Assembly (NCBI GenBank): GCA_026401035.1
Contig: JAPLNR010000034.1
Coordinates: forward strand, 1 to 64,000
Origin: Planctomycetia bacterium
GTDB taxonomy: Bacteria > Planctomycetota > Planctomycetia > Pirellulales > UBA1268
Direction: 5' to 3'
Length of the DNA stretch: 64,000 nucleotides
The position numbers were made by a program, and so were the translations under genes. How positions within the stretch are numbered: the first letter of the stretch is position 1; every line of letters begins with the position of its first letter. Positions 42,865 to 53,054 of the stretch are shown here, piece after piece. The notes beneath the pieces are model-generated. The model searched no databases, was not told the DNA's origin, and was given only the letters and a program-made list of their open reading frames with translations.

Positions 42865-44718
42865 CTACCGGACGAAGCCCATCCTCGCGAAGTTTGGCCA
42901 CGAGGGCAATCGCACCTCGGAGCCCCCAATTTTCACGGGAATGCTCCAGCTTGCCGGGACGGCGTGCGGCCAGAAGATGGCCAGCGCCTTGCCGATCAGG
43001 AGGTTGCGGTCGACGTGGTGCCCCTCGATCCACATGCGGCTGTCCTTGCTCGCGGCCGAGTTGTCGCCGAGCACGAAGAACTGGTCGGCCTCCAACGGAA
43101 ACTCCAGCCGTTCGCGCTCGATGAGCTCGCCGGGGCGGGCGCCCACGTCGAGGGCACCGATGTAGAAGACGTCGCGCAACACCCGGAGGTCGGCCACGCG
43201 GACCGTGGCTCCGATCACCTTGATGCCGATGGGCGCGAGATCGCCCGACTGATTCATGCCGGGCTCGATCTCGCCGTCGTACGGCTGGTCGGCCTCCGCG
43301 TCTTCGATCGACCGCGACCAGATCGTGGGCCTGTCAAACTCGACCTTGCGGCCATCGACGAAGAGCGACAGTTCGTCGTCGACATTGGCAAAGAGGATCT
43401 TCCATGCTCCAACGCCCCGCACGCGGGTGCGGGCCTTCGGGGTATCCGTCTGCTCTGCTCCGGCGAACGCCAGCTTCACGTCACCGGTGGCCAGGTCGAA
43501 CGTGCAGCGGTGGGCCTTGCCGGCCTCGACGAGATCGAGGGAGAGGCTGCCGCCGGGCCCGCGGCTCTCGAGCTCACATTCGACCGCCAGGTCTCCCACC
43601 CAGTGCGGCCGCGTGGCGATCGCGTTGTAGGGCTGAAAGTCGTCGATCAGCCGCGGCCGCGCCTGCCCGGTGAGCGATTCGCCCGCCAGCACGGCCGTCC
43701 ACTCCTCCCCGTTTGGCAGAAAATGGCGGTAGCGGAGCGTGGCCGCGGCCTCGGCATCGGCGCAGGCCACCGTGTAGGAACGCCCCTCGTCATCCGTCTT
43801 CCAGGCGGCGGCCGCTTCGCGATCCGGCTTCGACCAGTCGGCCCACGAGAGCGGCCAGCCGGCCTTCCGCAACTCCGGCGACACGAACCGGCTGTCGTGC
43901 ACGCACTGCAGCATCGCCAGCAGTTTGTCGGCGGGCTTGCGGGCAATGTGCGGCGGCTCCGCGCCGCGGTTGGTCCAGATATCGCCCGCCGCGATCGATA
44001 CCGTCTCACGAGGCAGGCCGACGAGCCGCTTGATGTAGTTGGTCTTCGCATCCTCCGGATATTTGAAGACCACCACGTCCCACCGCCGTGGCTCCGCGAA
44101 CTCATACGCAAACTTCGTGACGAGGATGCGGTCGCCATTGAAACTGGGATAGCGGGAATCGTAGGCCAATTCGCCGCCCGCCCCCTCCACCAGCCGCGTG
44201 GAATGGCCGCAGTTGGGGCACTTGGCCGCCGGCACCATCTTGCCCGCGAGCCGTGTCCGCAGTTGGGCCAGCGGACCGCGGTCGCTCTCGAGCATGTCGA
44301 CCCGCCGCCGGGCGGCCTCGCGGTCCCGAGGGCCACTCGAAGTGTCGGCCACGACGCTCTTCAGGCTGTCGAGTTCCCGCTCCAGCCGTGACTGCTCCGT
44401 GCGCAGGCTTTGCGACTGCTCGTCCTCCTCGGCGCTGCAGCCGACGCGAAAGTCTCTCCCGCACGACTCGCAGACGAGGTCCTTGTGACGGCCCATCAGG
44501 GTCGGCGCCATCGACCCGGTGGGAATCACGAACGCCTCGGCCTCGAACGCCCGAAACAACAGCGCGAGCGTGAAGGCGACGACGATCGATTCGACCGTCT
44601 CCCGCCCGAAGCCGAGCGGACTTTTCACGGTGTCGCCCGGCCGCGGCTTGTCGCGCGGCTCGGTGGGGGCCATCACGCGGCGGGACGCCGGCCCGAGGCG
44701 GGGTTTTTCAACGTTCAT
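42865..44718 (-). CDS. lepB: Signal peptidase I with large insertions
   Basis: A 617-residue S26 peptidase, about twice the usual length. After a membrane segment (residues 42-60) comes the catalytic Ser in IPTGSMAPTL (near residue 70), then a zinc-ribbon-like insert (CESCGRDFRVGC ... AKCPNCGHSTRL) around a coiled coil, then DRILVTKF, the catalytic Lys in NYIKRLVGLPRE (near residue 230), a long insertion with a LamG-like stretch (GGSLSLDLVEAGKAHRCTF, DDELSLFVDGRKVEF), and the C-terminal box FVLGDNSAASKDSR. The enzyme removes signal peptides at the outer face of the inner membrane. GGAAAGG precedes ATG 44718. It is in a probable operon with the TlpA-like and lptB genes. Confidence 0.85.
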   Translation of the reverse strand: MNVEKPRLGPASRRVMAPTEPRDKPRPGDTVKSPLGFGRETVESIVVAFTLALLFRAFEAEAFVIPTGSMAPTLMGRHKDLVCESCGRDFRVGCSAEEDEQSQSLRTEQSRLERELDSLKSVVADTSSGPRDREAARRRVDMLESDRGPLAQLRTRLAGKMVPAAKCPNCGHSTRLVEGAGGELAYDSRYPSFNGDRILVTKFAYEFAEPRRWDVVVFKYPEDAKTNYIKRLVGLPRETVSIAAGDIWTNRGAEPPHIARKPADKLLAMLQCVHDSRFVSPELRKAGWPLSWADWSKPDREAAAAWKTDDEGRSYTVACADAEAAATLRYRHFLPNGEEWTAVLAGESLTGQARPRLIDDFQPYNAIATRPHWVGDLAVECELESRGPGGSLSLDLVEAGKAHRCTFDLATGDVKLAFAGAEQTDTPKARTRVRGVGAWKILFANVDDELSLFVDGRKVEFDRPTIWSRSIEDAEADQPYDGEIEPGMNQSGDLAPIGIKVIGATVRVADLRVLRDVFYIGALDVGARPGELIERERLEFPLEADQFFVLGDNSAASKDSRMWIEGHHVDRNLLIGKALAIFWPHAVPASWSIPVKIGGSEVRLPSWPNFARMGFVR

Positions 44719-44777
44719 CGTGCCTTTCCAGAGGTCATGAAGTCAACGCCGAGAGTATATGCCATCCGGCCCGGCCT

Positions 44778-45392
44778 TCAGCGGCCAAGGGCCGAGCGGA
44801 CGGTCGCCTCGACGTCGTCGTAGGTGAACGGCCGGCCGAGTCGGTTTTTGGCGTCGTCGTCGTCGAACCGCTGCGCGAGCGAGCCATCGGGCCGGTAGAT
44901 AGAAACGGCCGGCACGCTGACGAGATCGAGTTTTTCAGAGAGGCTGTCGGCCTCCTCGCTGCCGAGCAGGTTGACGATCCGGCCGGCCCCGACATCTTCA
45001 AGAAACTTCCTGACCCGCGGCACCGCTTCCTCGGGGCTGCCGATCCCCTCGTAGTCGAACGAGAGCGAGATGCAGACGACGTCGGCGCCACACTTCTCCT
45101 GCAGGGCGACGAGCCGTGGAAACTCCTTGACGCATGGCGGGCACGAGGTGCTCCAGCAGTCGAGCACGACCACCTTGCCGCGGTGCCTGGCAATCTCGGT
45201 CTCGAGGCCGGCATGATCGACGAGCCTGACCGTCACCGGCACGGCTGCCGGGGCGGCCGGCTTCCCCGTGGCGGTGGCCGCGGGCGGCGCGCATCCGGCC
45301 AGGCCTAGCGCCGGCACGAAGCACCAGATGAAAACCTCGAGGATTCCCGCCGCCTGGGGAATCACGGAGAATGCGGAACCACAATCTGCCAT
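44778..45392 (-). CDS. TlpA-like thioredoxin-fold lipoprotein
   Basis: About 204 residues. After a hydrophobic leader ending in the lipobox LGLAGC (near residue 37) follows a thioredoxin fold with VVLDCWSTSCPPC (active-site CPPC), FPRLVALQEKCGADVVCISLSFD, and the cis-Pro region LVSVPAVSIYRPDGS. It is probably a periplasmic thiol-disulfide reductant for cytochrome maturation or protein repair. The start is unclear: ATG 45392 shares two bases with the divergent methyltransferase ATG (45391), and GTG 45365 inside is an alternative. The long track ORF up to 45839 is a shadow of that gene. Confidence 0.82.
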   Translation of the reverse strand: MADCGSAFSVIPQAAGILEVFIWCFVPALGLAGCAPPAATATGKPAAPAAVPVTVRLVDHAGLETEIARHRGKVVVLDCWSTSCPPCVKEFPRLVALQEKCGADVVCISLSFDYEGIGSPEEAVPRVRKFLEDVGAGRIVNLLGSEEADSLSEKLDLVSVPAVSIYRPDGSLAQRFDDDDAKNRLGRPFTYDDVEATVRSALGR

Positions 45393-45900
45393 GCCACGTT
45401 TCGAACACATTCGCCACAAGCCTCCTGAGATCCTCGCGCAGCCACGCGAGCTGGTGGTGGCCTGCGCGCCGCTGCGGAGCCACGTGAACCTGTCACATAT
45501 TGTGCGCACCTGCGGCTGTTTTGGCATCCGCCGGGTGATCGCCACCGGGGCGGCACGGCTCCACGAGAAGATCGCCCGCGACGGCGCCGAGGAAGTCGCA
45601 CTGGAGGTGCACCGCAGCCTGCCGCCGGTGCTCGACCGGCTCCGTGCGGAGGGATACCAGTTGGTGGGCCTCGAGCAGACGACGAATTCTGGTTCGCTCT
45701 TCACGTTTCCGTTCGTGGCCCGCACGGCGCTGGTGATCGGCAACGAGCGGGCCGGACTCGAGCCCGAGGTGCTCGACAAGCTCGACCGGGTCGCCGAGAT
45801 TCCGCTGGCCGGCCTGCCGCACAGTCTCAACGCCGCCACGTCGGCCTCGATCGCGATCTACGAATATTGCCGGCAATTCCCCGCGCAGGCCCCGTCGTGA
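45391..45900 (+). CDS. SpoU/TrmH family RNA 2'-O-methyltransferase
   Basis: A 169-residue SPOUT methyltransferase with the three family motifs: NLSHIVRTCGCFGIRRVI near residue 35, VIGNERAGL near residue 118 and IPLAGLPHSLNAATSASIAIYEY at the C-terminus, which form the trefoil-knot AdoMet site. It methylates a ribose 2'-OH in tRNA or rRNA; the target position is not predictable. The length matches the minimal catalytic domain without an extra RNA-binding part. Its ATG lies on top of the opposite-strand TlpA start. The next gene follows after 13 bp. Confidence 0.88.
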   Translation: MPRFEHIRHKPPEILAQPRELVVACAPLRSHVNLSHIVRTCGCFGIRRVIATGAARLHEKIARDGAEEVALEVHRSLPPVLDRLRAEGYQLVGLEQTTNSGSLFTFPFVARTALVIGNERAGLEPEVLDKLDRVAEIPLAGLPHSLNAATSASIAIYEYCRQFPAQAPS

Positions 45901-45913
45901 AAAGGCGGGCGGC

Positions 45914-46885
45914 ATGACGATCGTGATCGGCACCGACGAAGCCGGCTACGGGCCAAACCTCGGCCCCCTCGTCGTGGCCGCCACGGCCTGGCGGATCGAG
46001 GCCGCACCGGCCGCCGCGGAGGGAGCGGTCTCCAGACTTGCCAGTCGCGTCGCGAGAACTGTCGTGGCCACCGGGCCGCTCTGGGGCGACTCGAAGCAGA
46101 TCTATCGCGCCGGCAGCGGATTTGCCGCGCTCGAGCAGGGTGTGCTCGTCGGGCTGCTCGTGGCAGAGCGGAGCCTGCCCGCCGACTGGCCGGCGCTCGC
46201 CACCACTCTCGGCGGGATTGCGCCCCCGCCGGCATTGCTGCACGGCGAATGGCAGCGACTCGCGGGTCTGCCGCTGCCACGCGAGGCCGACGCGCAAGCC
46301 TGCCGCGGTATAGCCACCACGGCCGCCGCCGCGCTGGCTGGCGAGCAGGCGTCGCTCGTCGCCATGGTCAGCCGCGCGATCTATCCGGGCGACTTCAATG
46401 CCTTGCTCGACCGCGGTCTCAACAAGTCGGACATCCTGTCGCAGACCACGCTCGATCTGGCTGCCGCGCTCCGCGCGGAGTTTTCAGACGAACCGGCCGT
46501 GATCTGGTGTGATCGCCACGGCGGCCGTAAGAGCTACGCGGCACTCGTCGCCCGCCACTTCGCTGCACCGCTCGTGCAGACCCTCGAGGAGACGCCGGCC
46601 TGCTCCGCCTACCTGATTGCATCCGTCGGGCCCACTGCGCCGGCGACGCAGATCGAATTTCGCGTCGGCGGCGAATCGCGGCTGCCGGTGGCGCTGGCAA
46701 GCATGACCGCCAAATATGTCCGCGAGTTGGCGATGCAGGCCTTCAACGAATTTTGGTCTGAACGGGTGCCGGGCCTGGTGGCCACGGCCGGCTATCCCGT
46801 CGATGCCGGGCGCTGGCGGGCCGCAGCAGCCGACGCGATCCGCGCGGCAGGCGTCGCCGACGATAGCCTCTGGCGGCGCGTCTGA
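45914..46885 (+). CDS. Divergent RNase HII-like protein
   Basis: A 323-residue protein. It starts IGTDEAGYGPNLGPLVVAA, a variant of the RNase HII motif DEAGRGPxxGPVV, with the first two catalytic acids (Asp-Glu) kept and Arg replaced by Tyr. WGDSKQIY resembles the DSK segment, VIWCDRHGGRKSY is a later acidic strand, and SMTAKYVRELAMQAFNEFW resembles the SIVAK...RD helix. Compared with about 200 residues for RNase HII, it has insertions around 70-150. It may cleave RNA-DNA hybrids or another nucleic acid, but the family could have lost activity. GGCGGGCGGC precedes ATG 45914; the upstream gene ends 13 bp before. Confidence 0.7.
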   Translation: MTIVIGTDEAGYGPNLGPLVVAATAWRIEAAPAAAEGAVSRLASRVARTVVATGPLWGDSKQIYRAGSGFAALEQGVLVGLLVAERSLPADWPALATTLGGIAPPPALLHGEWQRLAGLPLPREADAQACRGIATTAAAALAGEQASLVAMVSRAIYPGDFNALLDRGLNKSDILSQTTLDLAAALRAEFSDEPAVIWCDRHGGRKSYAALVARHFAAPLVQTLEETPACSAYLIASVGPTAPATQIEFRVGGESRLPVALASMTAKYVRELAMQAFNEFWSERVPGLVATAGYPVDAGRWRAAAADAIRAAGVADDSLWRRV

Positions 46886-46923
46886 ACTTGCCCCGCTGCG
46901 ATCCCGCGATCACAATTCTCCGT

Positions 46924-47421
46924 ATGCCCCAACTCACCACCCACCTCTATATAGTCCGGCATGCGTGGGCCGAGGATCCGGGCCCCGGCGTCGACGACCA
47001 CGCCCGGCGGCTCACGAAGAAGGGGGCCCGCCGGTTCCAAAAGTTCATGCGGCACCTCCGGGCCGGTGGCATGGAGATCGACCTGATCGCGACGAGCCCG
47101 CTGGTCCGCACGCAGGAGACCGCCGCGATCATGGCGGAGGTGTTCGACAACGCTCCCCCCATCGCCGTCGTCGATGCCCTCGCTCCCGCGTCAAACTGGC
47201 AGGCGCTCGTCGAATGGACGATCGAGCAAGACGCGGCGAACGTCGCCTGGGTTGGCCACATGCCGTGCGTCGGCCGGCTGGTGGCGCTCACGATCGGCGA
47301 CGGTTCGGCCGCGATCCGGATGCAGAAGGGGGCGGTGGCCTCGATCCGGCTCGACGATGGGCCCGGACAGCCCGGTGAACTCGAATGGCTCGCCACGGCG
47401 GGCATCGTCGAGGGGGAGTGA
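46924..47421 (+). CDS. SixA-like phosphohistidine phosphatase
   Basis: A 165-residue histidine phosphatase: the catalytic YIVRHAWAED (RHG-type, here RHA) near residue 10, DLIATSPLVRTQETA with the phosphate-binding Arg, and the second His in WVGHMPCVGRL near residue 110. SixA proteins remove phosphate from His residues of signalling proteins such as phosphotransfer domains. The start ATG 46924 gives the usual short lead before the RHG motif; the track start TTG 46888 lies right after the upstream stop. An STAS gene follows 123 bp later. Confidence 0.85.
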   Translation: MPQLTTHLYIVRHAWAEDPGPGVDDHARRLTKKGARRFQKFMRHLRAGGMEIDLIATSPLVRTQETAAIMAEVFDNAPPIAVVDALAPASNWQALVEWTIEQDAANVAWVGHMPCVGRLVALTIGDGSAAIRMQKGAVASIRLDDGPGQPGELEWLATAGIVEGE

Positions 47422-47544
47422 CGTCGCAGACGCGGAACTGCGACGGTCGAGGCCCGTGGTTGGACTTCCGGGCGGAACCGAGGCTACTCTGTGGGTCTTC
47501 CACCGGGCGGCAATCTTTCCAGTCAGCATGCGAGTCACAACAGC

Positions 47545-47901
47545 ATGGACCAATACCGCAGAATCCAGACCGGTAAGACCGGCGACATCCACATGGTGCT
47601 CTTCAAGGACAAGAAAATCCTCGACGACACCGTGCTCGACGAAATCAAGAAGGAGGTCAACACGCTCCTCGGCAACTGCACCGGCCCCGACGTATTGCTC
47701 GATTTTGGCAACGTGGAATTCATGTCGAGCACGATGCTCGGGCTGCTGGGCCAGTTGCACCGCAAGATTTCGACGGGGCATGGCCGGCTCAAGATGTGCA
47801 ACATTCGTCCGGAGATCTTCCAGGTCTTCAAACTGACGAACCTGGACAGGCTCTTCAGCATCCACAAGGACGCGCCGACCGCCCTGGCGACGTTCACCTG
47901 A
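47545..47901 (+). CDS. STAS domain protein (anti-anti-sigma factor-like)
   Basis: A 118-residue single STAS domain: DVLLDFGNVEFMSSTMLGLLGQLHRKI with the phosphorylatable-type Ser-Ser in FMSS, and RLKMCNIRPEIFQVFKLTNLDRLFSI as the second half. Such proteins bind serine-kinase/anti-sigma partners and are switched by phosphorylation. No kinase or phosphatase of that type is adjacent except the SixA-like gene just upstream, which acts on phospho-His. The start ATG 47545 lacks a clear ribosome binding site; the track start 47491 adds 18 residues. The following 269-bp gap holds only a promoter candidate. Confidence 0.85.
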   Translation: MDQYRRIQTGKTGDIHMVLFKDKKILDDTVLDEIKKEVNTLLGNCTGPDVLLDFGNVEFMSSTMLGLLGQLHRKISTGHGRLKMCNIRPEIFQVFKLTNLDRLFSIHKDAPTALATFT

Positions 47902-48096
47902 CGGCGGGCAGGCAACCGTGGCAACCACGTCGTCCGGCACGCCCACCGCTGGCACCACGGTGTCGGCCGAACGGCCCGTCGGGCTTGATCGAGCGCAGCA
48001 TCTTTGCCATGGAGCCCCTTTTCCCAAACGGCCCCCACAAAATTGTCACCTGCAGGCCACCCGCACCGCCCGTCCTCGGGCCAGCGGGGACAAGCG

Positions 48097-48125
48097 TTGG
48101 CTCGCCGGTGCCAAGGGTCTAGGAT
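48097..48125 (+). promoter_or_regulatory. Candidate promoter of the peroxidase/kinase genes
   Basis: TTGGCT (48097-48102), 17 bases, TAGGAT (48120-48125) resembles a sigma-70 promoter, 45 bases before the GTG start, which is itself preceded by TAGGAG. Each box matches four of six consensus bases. Confidence 0.4.
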
Positions 48126-48170
48126 AACGGGCCTGAATCTCTGTACCCGTCCGTATTAGGAGCCGATATC

Positions 48171-49658
48171 GTGAGCATTTCCGAGAGGTTCGTCTTCTCC
48201 GCCCCGGTCATGGCCATGCTGGTGTTGGCCGGATGCGCTCCCTCCGCACCGCCCGCCAAGGAAAGGGTCGTCGAGGTCGAGACGATCGAGATCGCGCCGG
48301 CTCAAGGCAACGAGACGGCACCGTCAGCAGCCGCTGCCGTCATCGACGAGGCAGCCGCCGCCGCCAAGAAGGTCGACGACGTCAAGGCCGCCGCCGACAA
48401 GGCGATCACGGAAGCCGGCGAGACGATCGAGCCGCCCAGCCAGCCCCCGGCCAAAGCACCGGCACCCGCCGAGTCGCCGGCGAGCAGTGCGGCCCCACCA
48501 GCCGGTCCGCGCGAGCAGGTGATGCTCGGCGACCCGGCGCTCACCGCCGGCGTGCCCGGCAGCGGTCCGATCACGCTCGCAGAGATCGATCAATGGCTCG
48601 CCACTCCGAAGAACTTTGTCGAGCTTGAGCCGGTACTGCCACTGGGCCTCTCCCAGGGCGCGGCGCAGATCACGGGCCTCGACAAGAATCCGCTCACTCG
48701 CGCGAAGATTGAACTCGGACGCCAGCTCTACTTCGATCCCCGGCTCTCAGCCGACTCGACCGTGAGCTGCGCCAGCTGTCACAGCCCCAACGAGGGCTAC
48801 AGTGCGAACACGAAGACCGGCGTCGGGATCCGTGGCCAACTCGGCGGCCGCAACTCGCCCGTTTCGTTCAACCGCATTCTCTCCGGGGCCCAGTTCTGGG
48901 ACGGTCGGGCCGATTCGCTCGAGGCCCAGGCCATCGGGCCGATCCAAAACCCGATCGAGATGGGCTTCACGCACGAGGGCGTCGTGAAGCGGCTCGGTGA
49001 GATTCCCGTCTACAGAAAACAGTTCGAGAAGATTTTCGGCGAGGTCACGATCGACCGTGTCGGCCAGGCGATCGCCGCCTTCGAACGGGCGCTCGTCACG
49101 GCGCCCTCCCCCTACGACTACAACGAGCAGCTCCGCGCCTTCGCCAGCCTCGATGCCGAGGACATCGCCGACGATCCCGAACTTGCCCGGCGGTATGCCG
49201 AGGCGCAGGCTGCGGTCGCGGCCCATCCGATGTCGGACGAGGCGAAGCGCGGCCGGGAGATCTTCTTCACCGAGAAGGGCAACTGCACCGCCTGCCACGT
49301 GGGCGCGAACTTGGCCGACGAGAAGTACCACAACATCGGCGTCGGCATGGACAAGCCGGAGCCAGACCTCGGCCGGTTCGCGGTCTCGAAGGACCCGCGG
49401 GACACCGGCGCCTTCAAGACGCCGACGGTGCGAAACGTGGCCCTCACGGCTCCCTACATGCACGACGGCTCGGTCGCGACGCTCGAAGAAGTGGTCGAGT
49501 GGTACGACAAGGGCGGTCATCCGAATCCGCACCTGAGCGAGAAGATCCGGCCGCTCAAGCTCACCGCACAGGAACAGGCCGACCTCGTGGCCTTCATGAA
49601 GGCCTGCACGGGCCCCACGCCGACAGTGGAGGTCAGCCGGCTGCCGGCCGACGACTAA
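48171..49658 (+). CDS. Di-heme cytochrome c peroxidase-family lipoprotein
   Basis: A 495-residue protein. GTG 48171 is preceded by TAGGAG. A lipoprotein signal ends at LVLAGC (residue 23), followed by an Ala/Pro/Glu-rich linker to about residue 125. The CcpA/MauG-type domain has heme motif CASCH near residue 200, FWDGRADSLEAQA, and the second CTACH near residue 373, then TGAFKTPTVRNVALTAPYMHDG, the signature end of bacterial di-heme peroxidases. It probably reduces hydrogen peroxide or oxidises a protein in the periplasm, anchored to the membrane by its lipid. A ROK kinase gene follows 5 bp later. Confidence 0.9.
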   Translation: MSISERFVFSAPVMAMLVLAGCAPSAPPAKERVVEVETIEIAPAQGNETAPSAAAAVIDEAAAAAKKVDDVKAAADKAITEAGETIEPPSQPPAKAPAPAESPASSAAPPAGPREQVMLGDPALTAGVPGSGPITLAEIDQWLATPKNFVELEPVLPLGLSQGAAQITGLDKNPLTRAKIELGRQLYFDPRLSADSTVSCASCHSPNEGYSANTKTGVGIRGQLGGRNSPVSFNRILSGAQFWDGRADSLEAQAIGPIQNPIEMGFTHEGVVKRLGEIPVYRKQFEKIFGEVTIDRVGQAIAAFERALVTAPSPYDYNEQLRAFASLDAEDIADDPELARRYAEAQAAVAAHPMSDEAKRGREIFFTEKGNCTACHVGANLADEKYHNIGVGMDKPEPDLGRFAVSKDPRDTGAFKTPTVRNVALTAPYMHDGSVATLEEVVEWYDKGGHPNPHLSEKIRPLKLTAQEQADLVAFMKACTGPTPTVEVSRLPADD

Positions 49659-49663
49659 TCGTT

Positions 49664-50698
49664 ATGCAAGACCCCTCGCGTTGGCTGCCGCTGGCAAGCG
49701 CGCAGCAACCGCTCTATGCCGGCGTCGATCTCGGCGGCACGAACATCAAGGCCGGCCTCGTCGACGACCTCGGCCGCACGATCGCCTTCCACACCGAGCC
49801 GACCCACGCCGCCCGTGGCCCGGAGGATGCTGCGGCCCGCATGGGCCGCAGCGTGCACACGCTCTGTGCGCTCGCGGGCATCGCGATCGACGACATCGCC
49901 CGCGTGGGCCTCGGCACCCCGGGCCCGCAGGATCTGCCGACCGGCGTGATCATCCGCGCGGGCAACCTGCCGGGCTGGGACGGTTTCCCGATCCGCGATC
50001 GCGTGGCGCTGCACTGCGGCCTGCCCGTGACGTTCGCCAACGACGCCAATGCGGCGGCCTATGGTGAGTTCTGGATGGGCTCGGCGAAGGAGTTTTCCAG
50101 CCTCGTGCTCCTTACGCTCGGCACGGGCGTGGGCGGCGGGATCATCATCGGCGATCTCTCCATCGACGGCGCCCACAGCCACGGCTCCGAGTGTGGCCAC
50201 ATCATCGTCGACTCGTCGGAGACGGCGCGGAAGTGCCCCTGCGGACAACCGGGCCACCTCGAAGCCTATTCGAGCGCGACGTCGCTCAAGGCCCGCGCCC
50301 AAGAGTCGCTGCAGGCCGATCCCACCAGCCCGCTCGCCCGGGCCGTCGCCGCCGGCGAGGAACTCTCGCCGATCCTCATCGCCCGCGAGGCCGCTGCCGG
50401 CGACAGCCGCGCCCTGGAACTGATCCTTGAAGCCGCCCGCTGGCTCGGGATCGGGGTCGTGACGCTCATGCACACGATCGATCCGGAGGCCGTCGTGATC
50501 GGCGGTGCGATGACCTTCGGCGGTGAGGCCGCCCCCGTTGGCAAGGCCTTCATCGACCGCGTCCGGGACGAGGTACGGGCCCGCACCTTCCCCACGCTCG
50601 CCGCAAAGACCGTCATCCGCTACGCGAGCCTCGGCGGTGATGCCGGCTACATCGGCGCCGCCGGCCTCGCACGGCTCGCGCATCGCGCCACGTCGTGA
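49664..50698 (+). CDS. ROK family sugar kinase (glucokinase-like)
   Basis: A 344-residue ROK protein without DNA-binding domain: GVDLGGTNIKAGLVDD (phosphate loop) near residue 20, GLGTPGPQD, the catalytic Asp in FANDANAAAYGE, LGTGVGGGIIIG and the metal site. In the zinc motif the usual CGCGxxGCxE is CPCGQPGHLE, so the third Cys is replaced by His. It should phosphorylate glucose or a related hexose with ATP, a step that fits a sugar-degrading lifestyle. ATG 49664 replaces the long track ORF that overlaps the peroxidase gene. Start 5 bp after the upstream stop. Confidence 0.9.
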   Translation: MQDPSRWLPLASAQQPLYAGVDLGGTNIKAGLVDDLGRTIAFHTEPTHAARGPEDAAARMGRSVHTLCALAGIAIDDIARVGLGTPGPQDLPTGVIIRAGNLPGWDGFPIRDRVALHCGLPVTFANDANAAAYGEFWMGSAKEFSSLVLLTLGTGVGGGIIIGDLSIDGAHSHGSECGHIIVDSSETARKCPCGQPGHLEAYSSATSLKARAQESLQADPTSPLARAVAAGEELSPILIAREAAAGDSRALELILEAARWLGIGVVTLMHTIDPEAVVIGGAMTFGGEAAPVGKAFIDRVRDEVRARTFPTLAAKTVIRYASLGGDAGYIGAAGLARLAHRATS

Positions 50699-50714
50699 TG
50701 ACTCGCAAGGTCAA

Positions 50715-51053
50715 CGCGCCCAACCCGGCACGGGGCTGCCTGTGCCCCCTCGCCGGACGTTCGCTGCGGCCCTCCAGGCCTCCGCTCACTGCGTGTCCGC
50801 TGCGCTTCGCCATCCATGGCTGCGCTTGCTTCCACAGCCCGCTCGAGGGCACAGGCAGCCCCGTGCCTACCCGCTTGCTGCAATTCACCCGCTGAGGGAG
50901 GCTTCGGGCGTACCCGTGCCCCGGGAGCCGGCGTTGCTGACCAGCGGAGCCAGGATGGCGGAGCGCAGTCAGCATCGAGTGAGCGAAGGACAGGATGTCC
51001 GCAGCGAACGTCCGCCGAGAGGGTACTGGCAGCCCCGTGCCGGGTTGGGCGCG
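50715..51053. repeat. Inverted-repeat element of 339 bp with 55-bp ends
   Basis: The 396-bp gap between the ROK kinase and lepA contains this structure and no supported gene. The ends 50715-50769 and 50999-51053 are inverted copies differing at only about 4 of 55 positions (both hold CAACCCGGCACGGGGCTGCC on one strand). A third copy of the 20-base core lies inside, inverted, at 50847-50866. The interior also has weaker inverted matches (CTCACTGCG near 50789 versus CGAGTGAG near 50976) and a GGACAGGATGTCC palindrome next to the right arm. No transposase or ORF of interest is inside; the several small track ORFs are shadows. Confidence 0.8.
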
Positions 51054-51094
51054 TCGAGTATCGTGTCGCCGAAGAAAGCCGTTAGAATCCTTTT

Positions 51095-52906
<1,812 letters not shown>

Positions 52907-53054
52907 CGGTTGTCGACCGGAGCCATCCCGTCCATGAGCCGCGCCCCCCGTGCGGCCCGCTACATCCTGGATACTCTTTCCTCCCGCGGGCGGGTCACGG
53001 CGGCAGCGCCGGCGGTCAGACGGCCCTACGGCAGGATGAAACGGCTGGGGTTTC

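Noticed and set aside
47902-48170. Coding region in the 269-bp gap
   Set aside because: No frame gives a protein with start signals or family motif; only a promoter candidate is seen.
50699-51094. Small ORFs as genes in the gap before lepA
   Set aside because: They lie across inverted repeats, have no start signals and no coding-type pattern.
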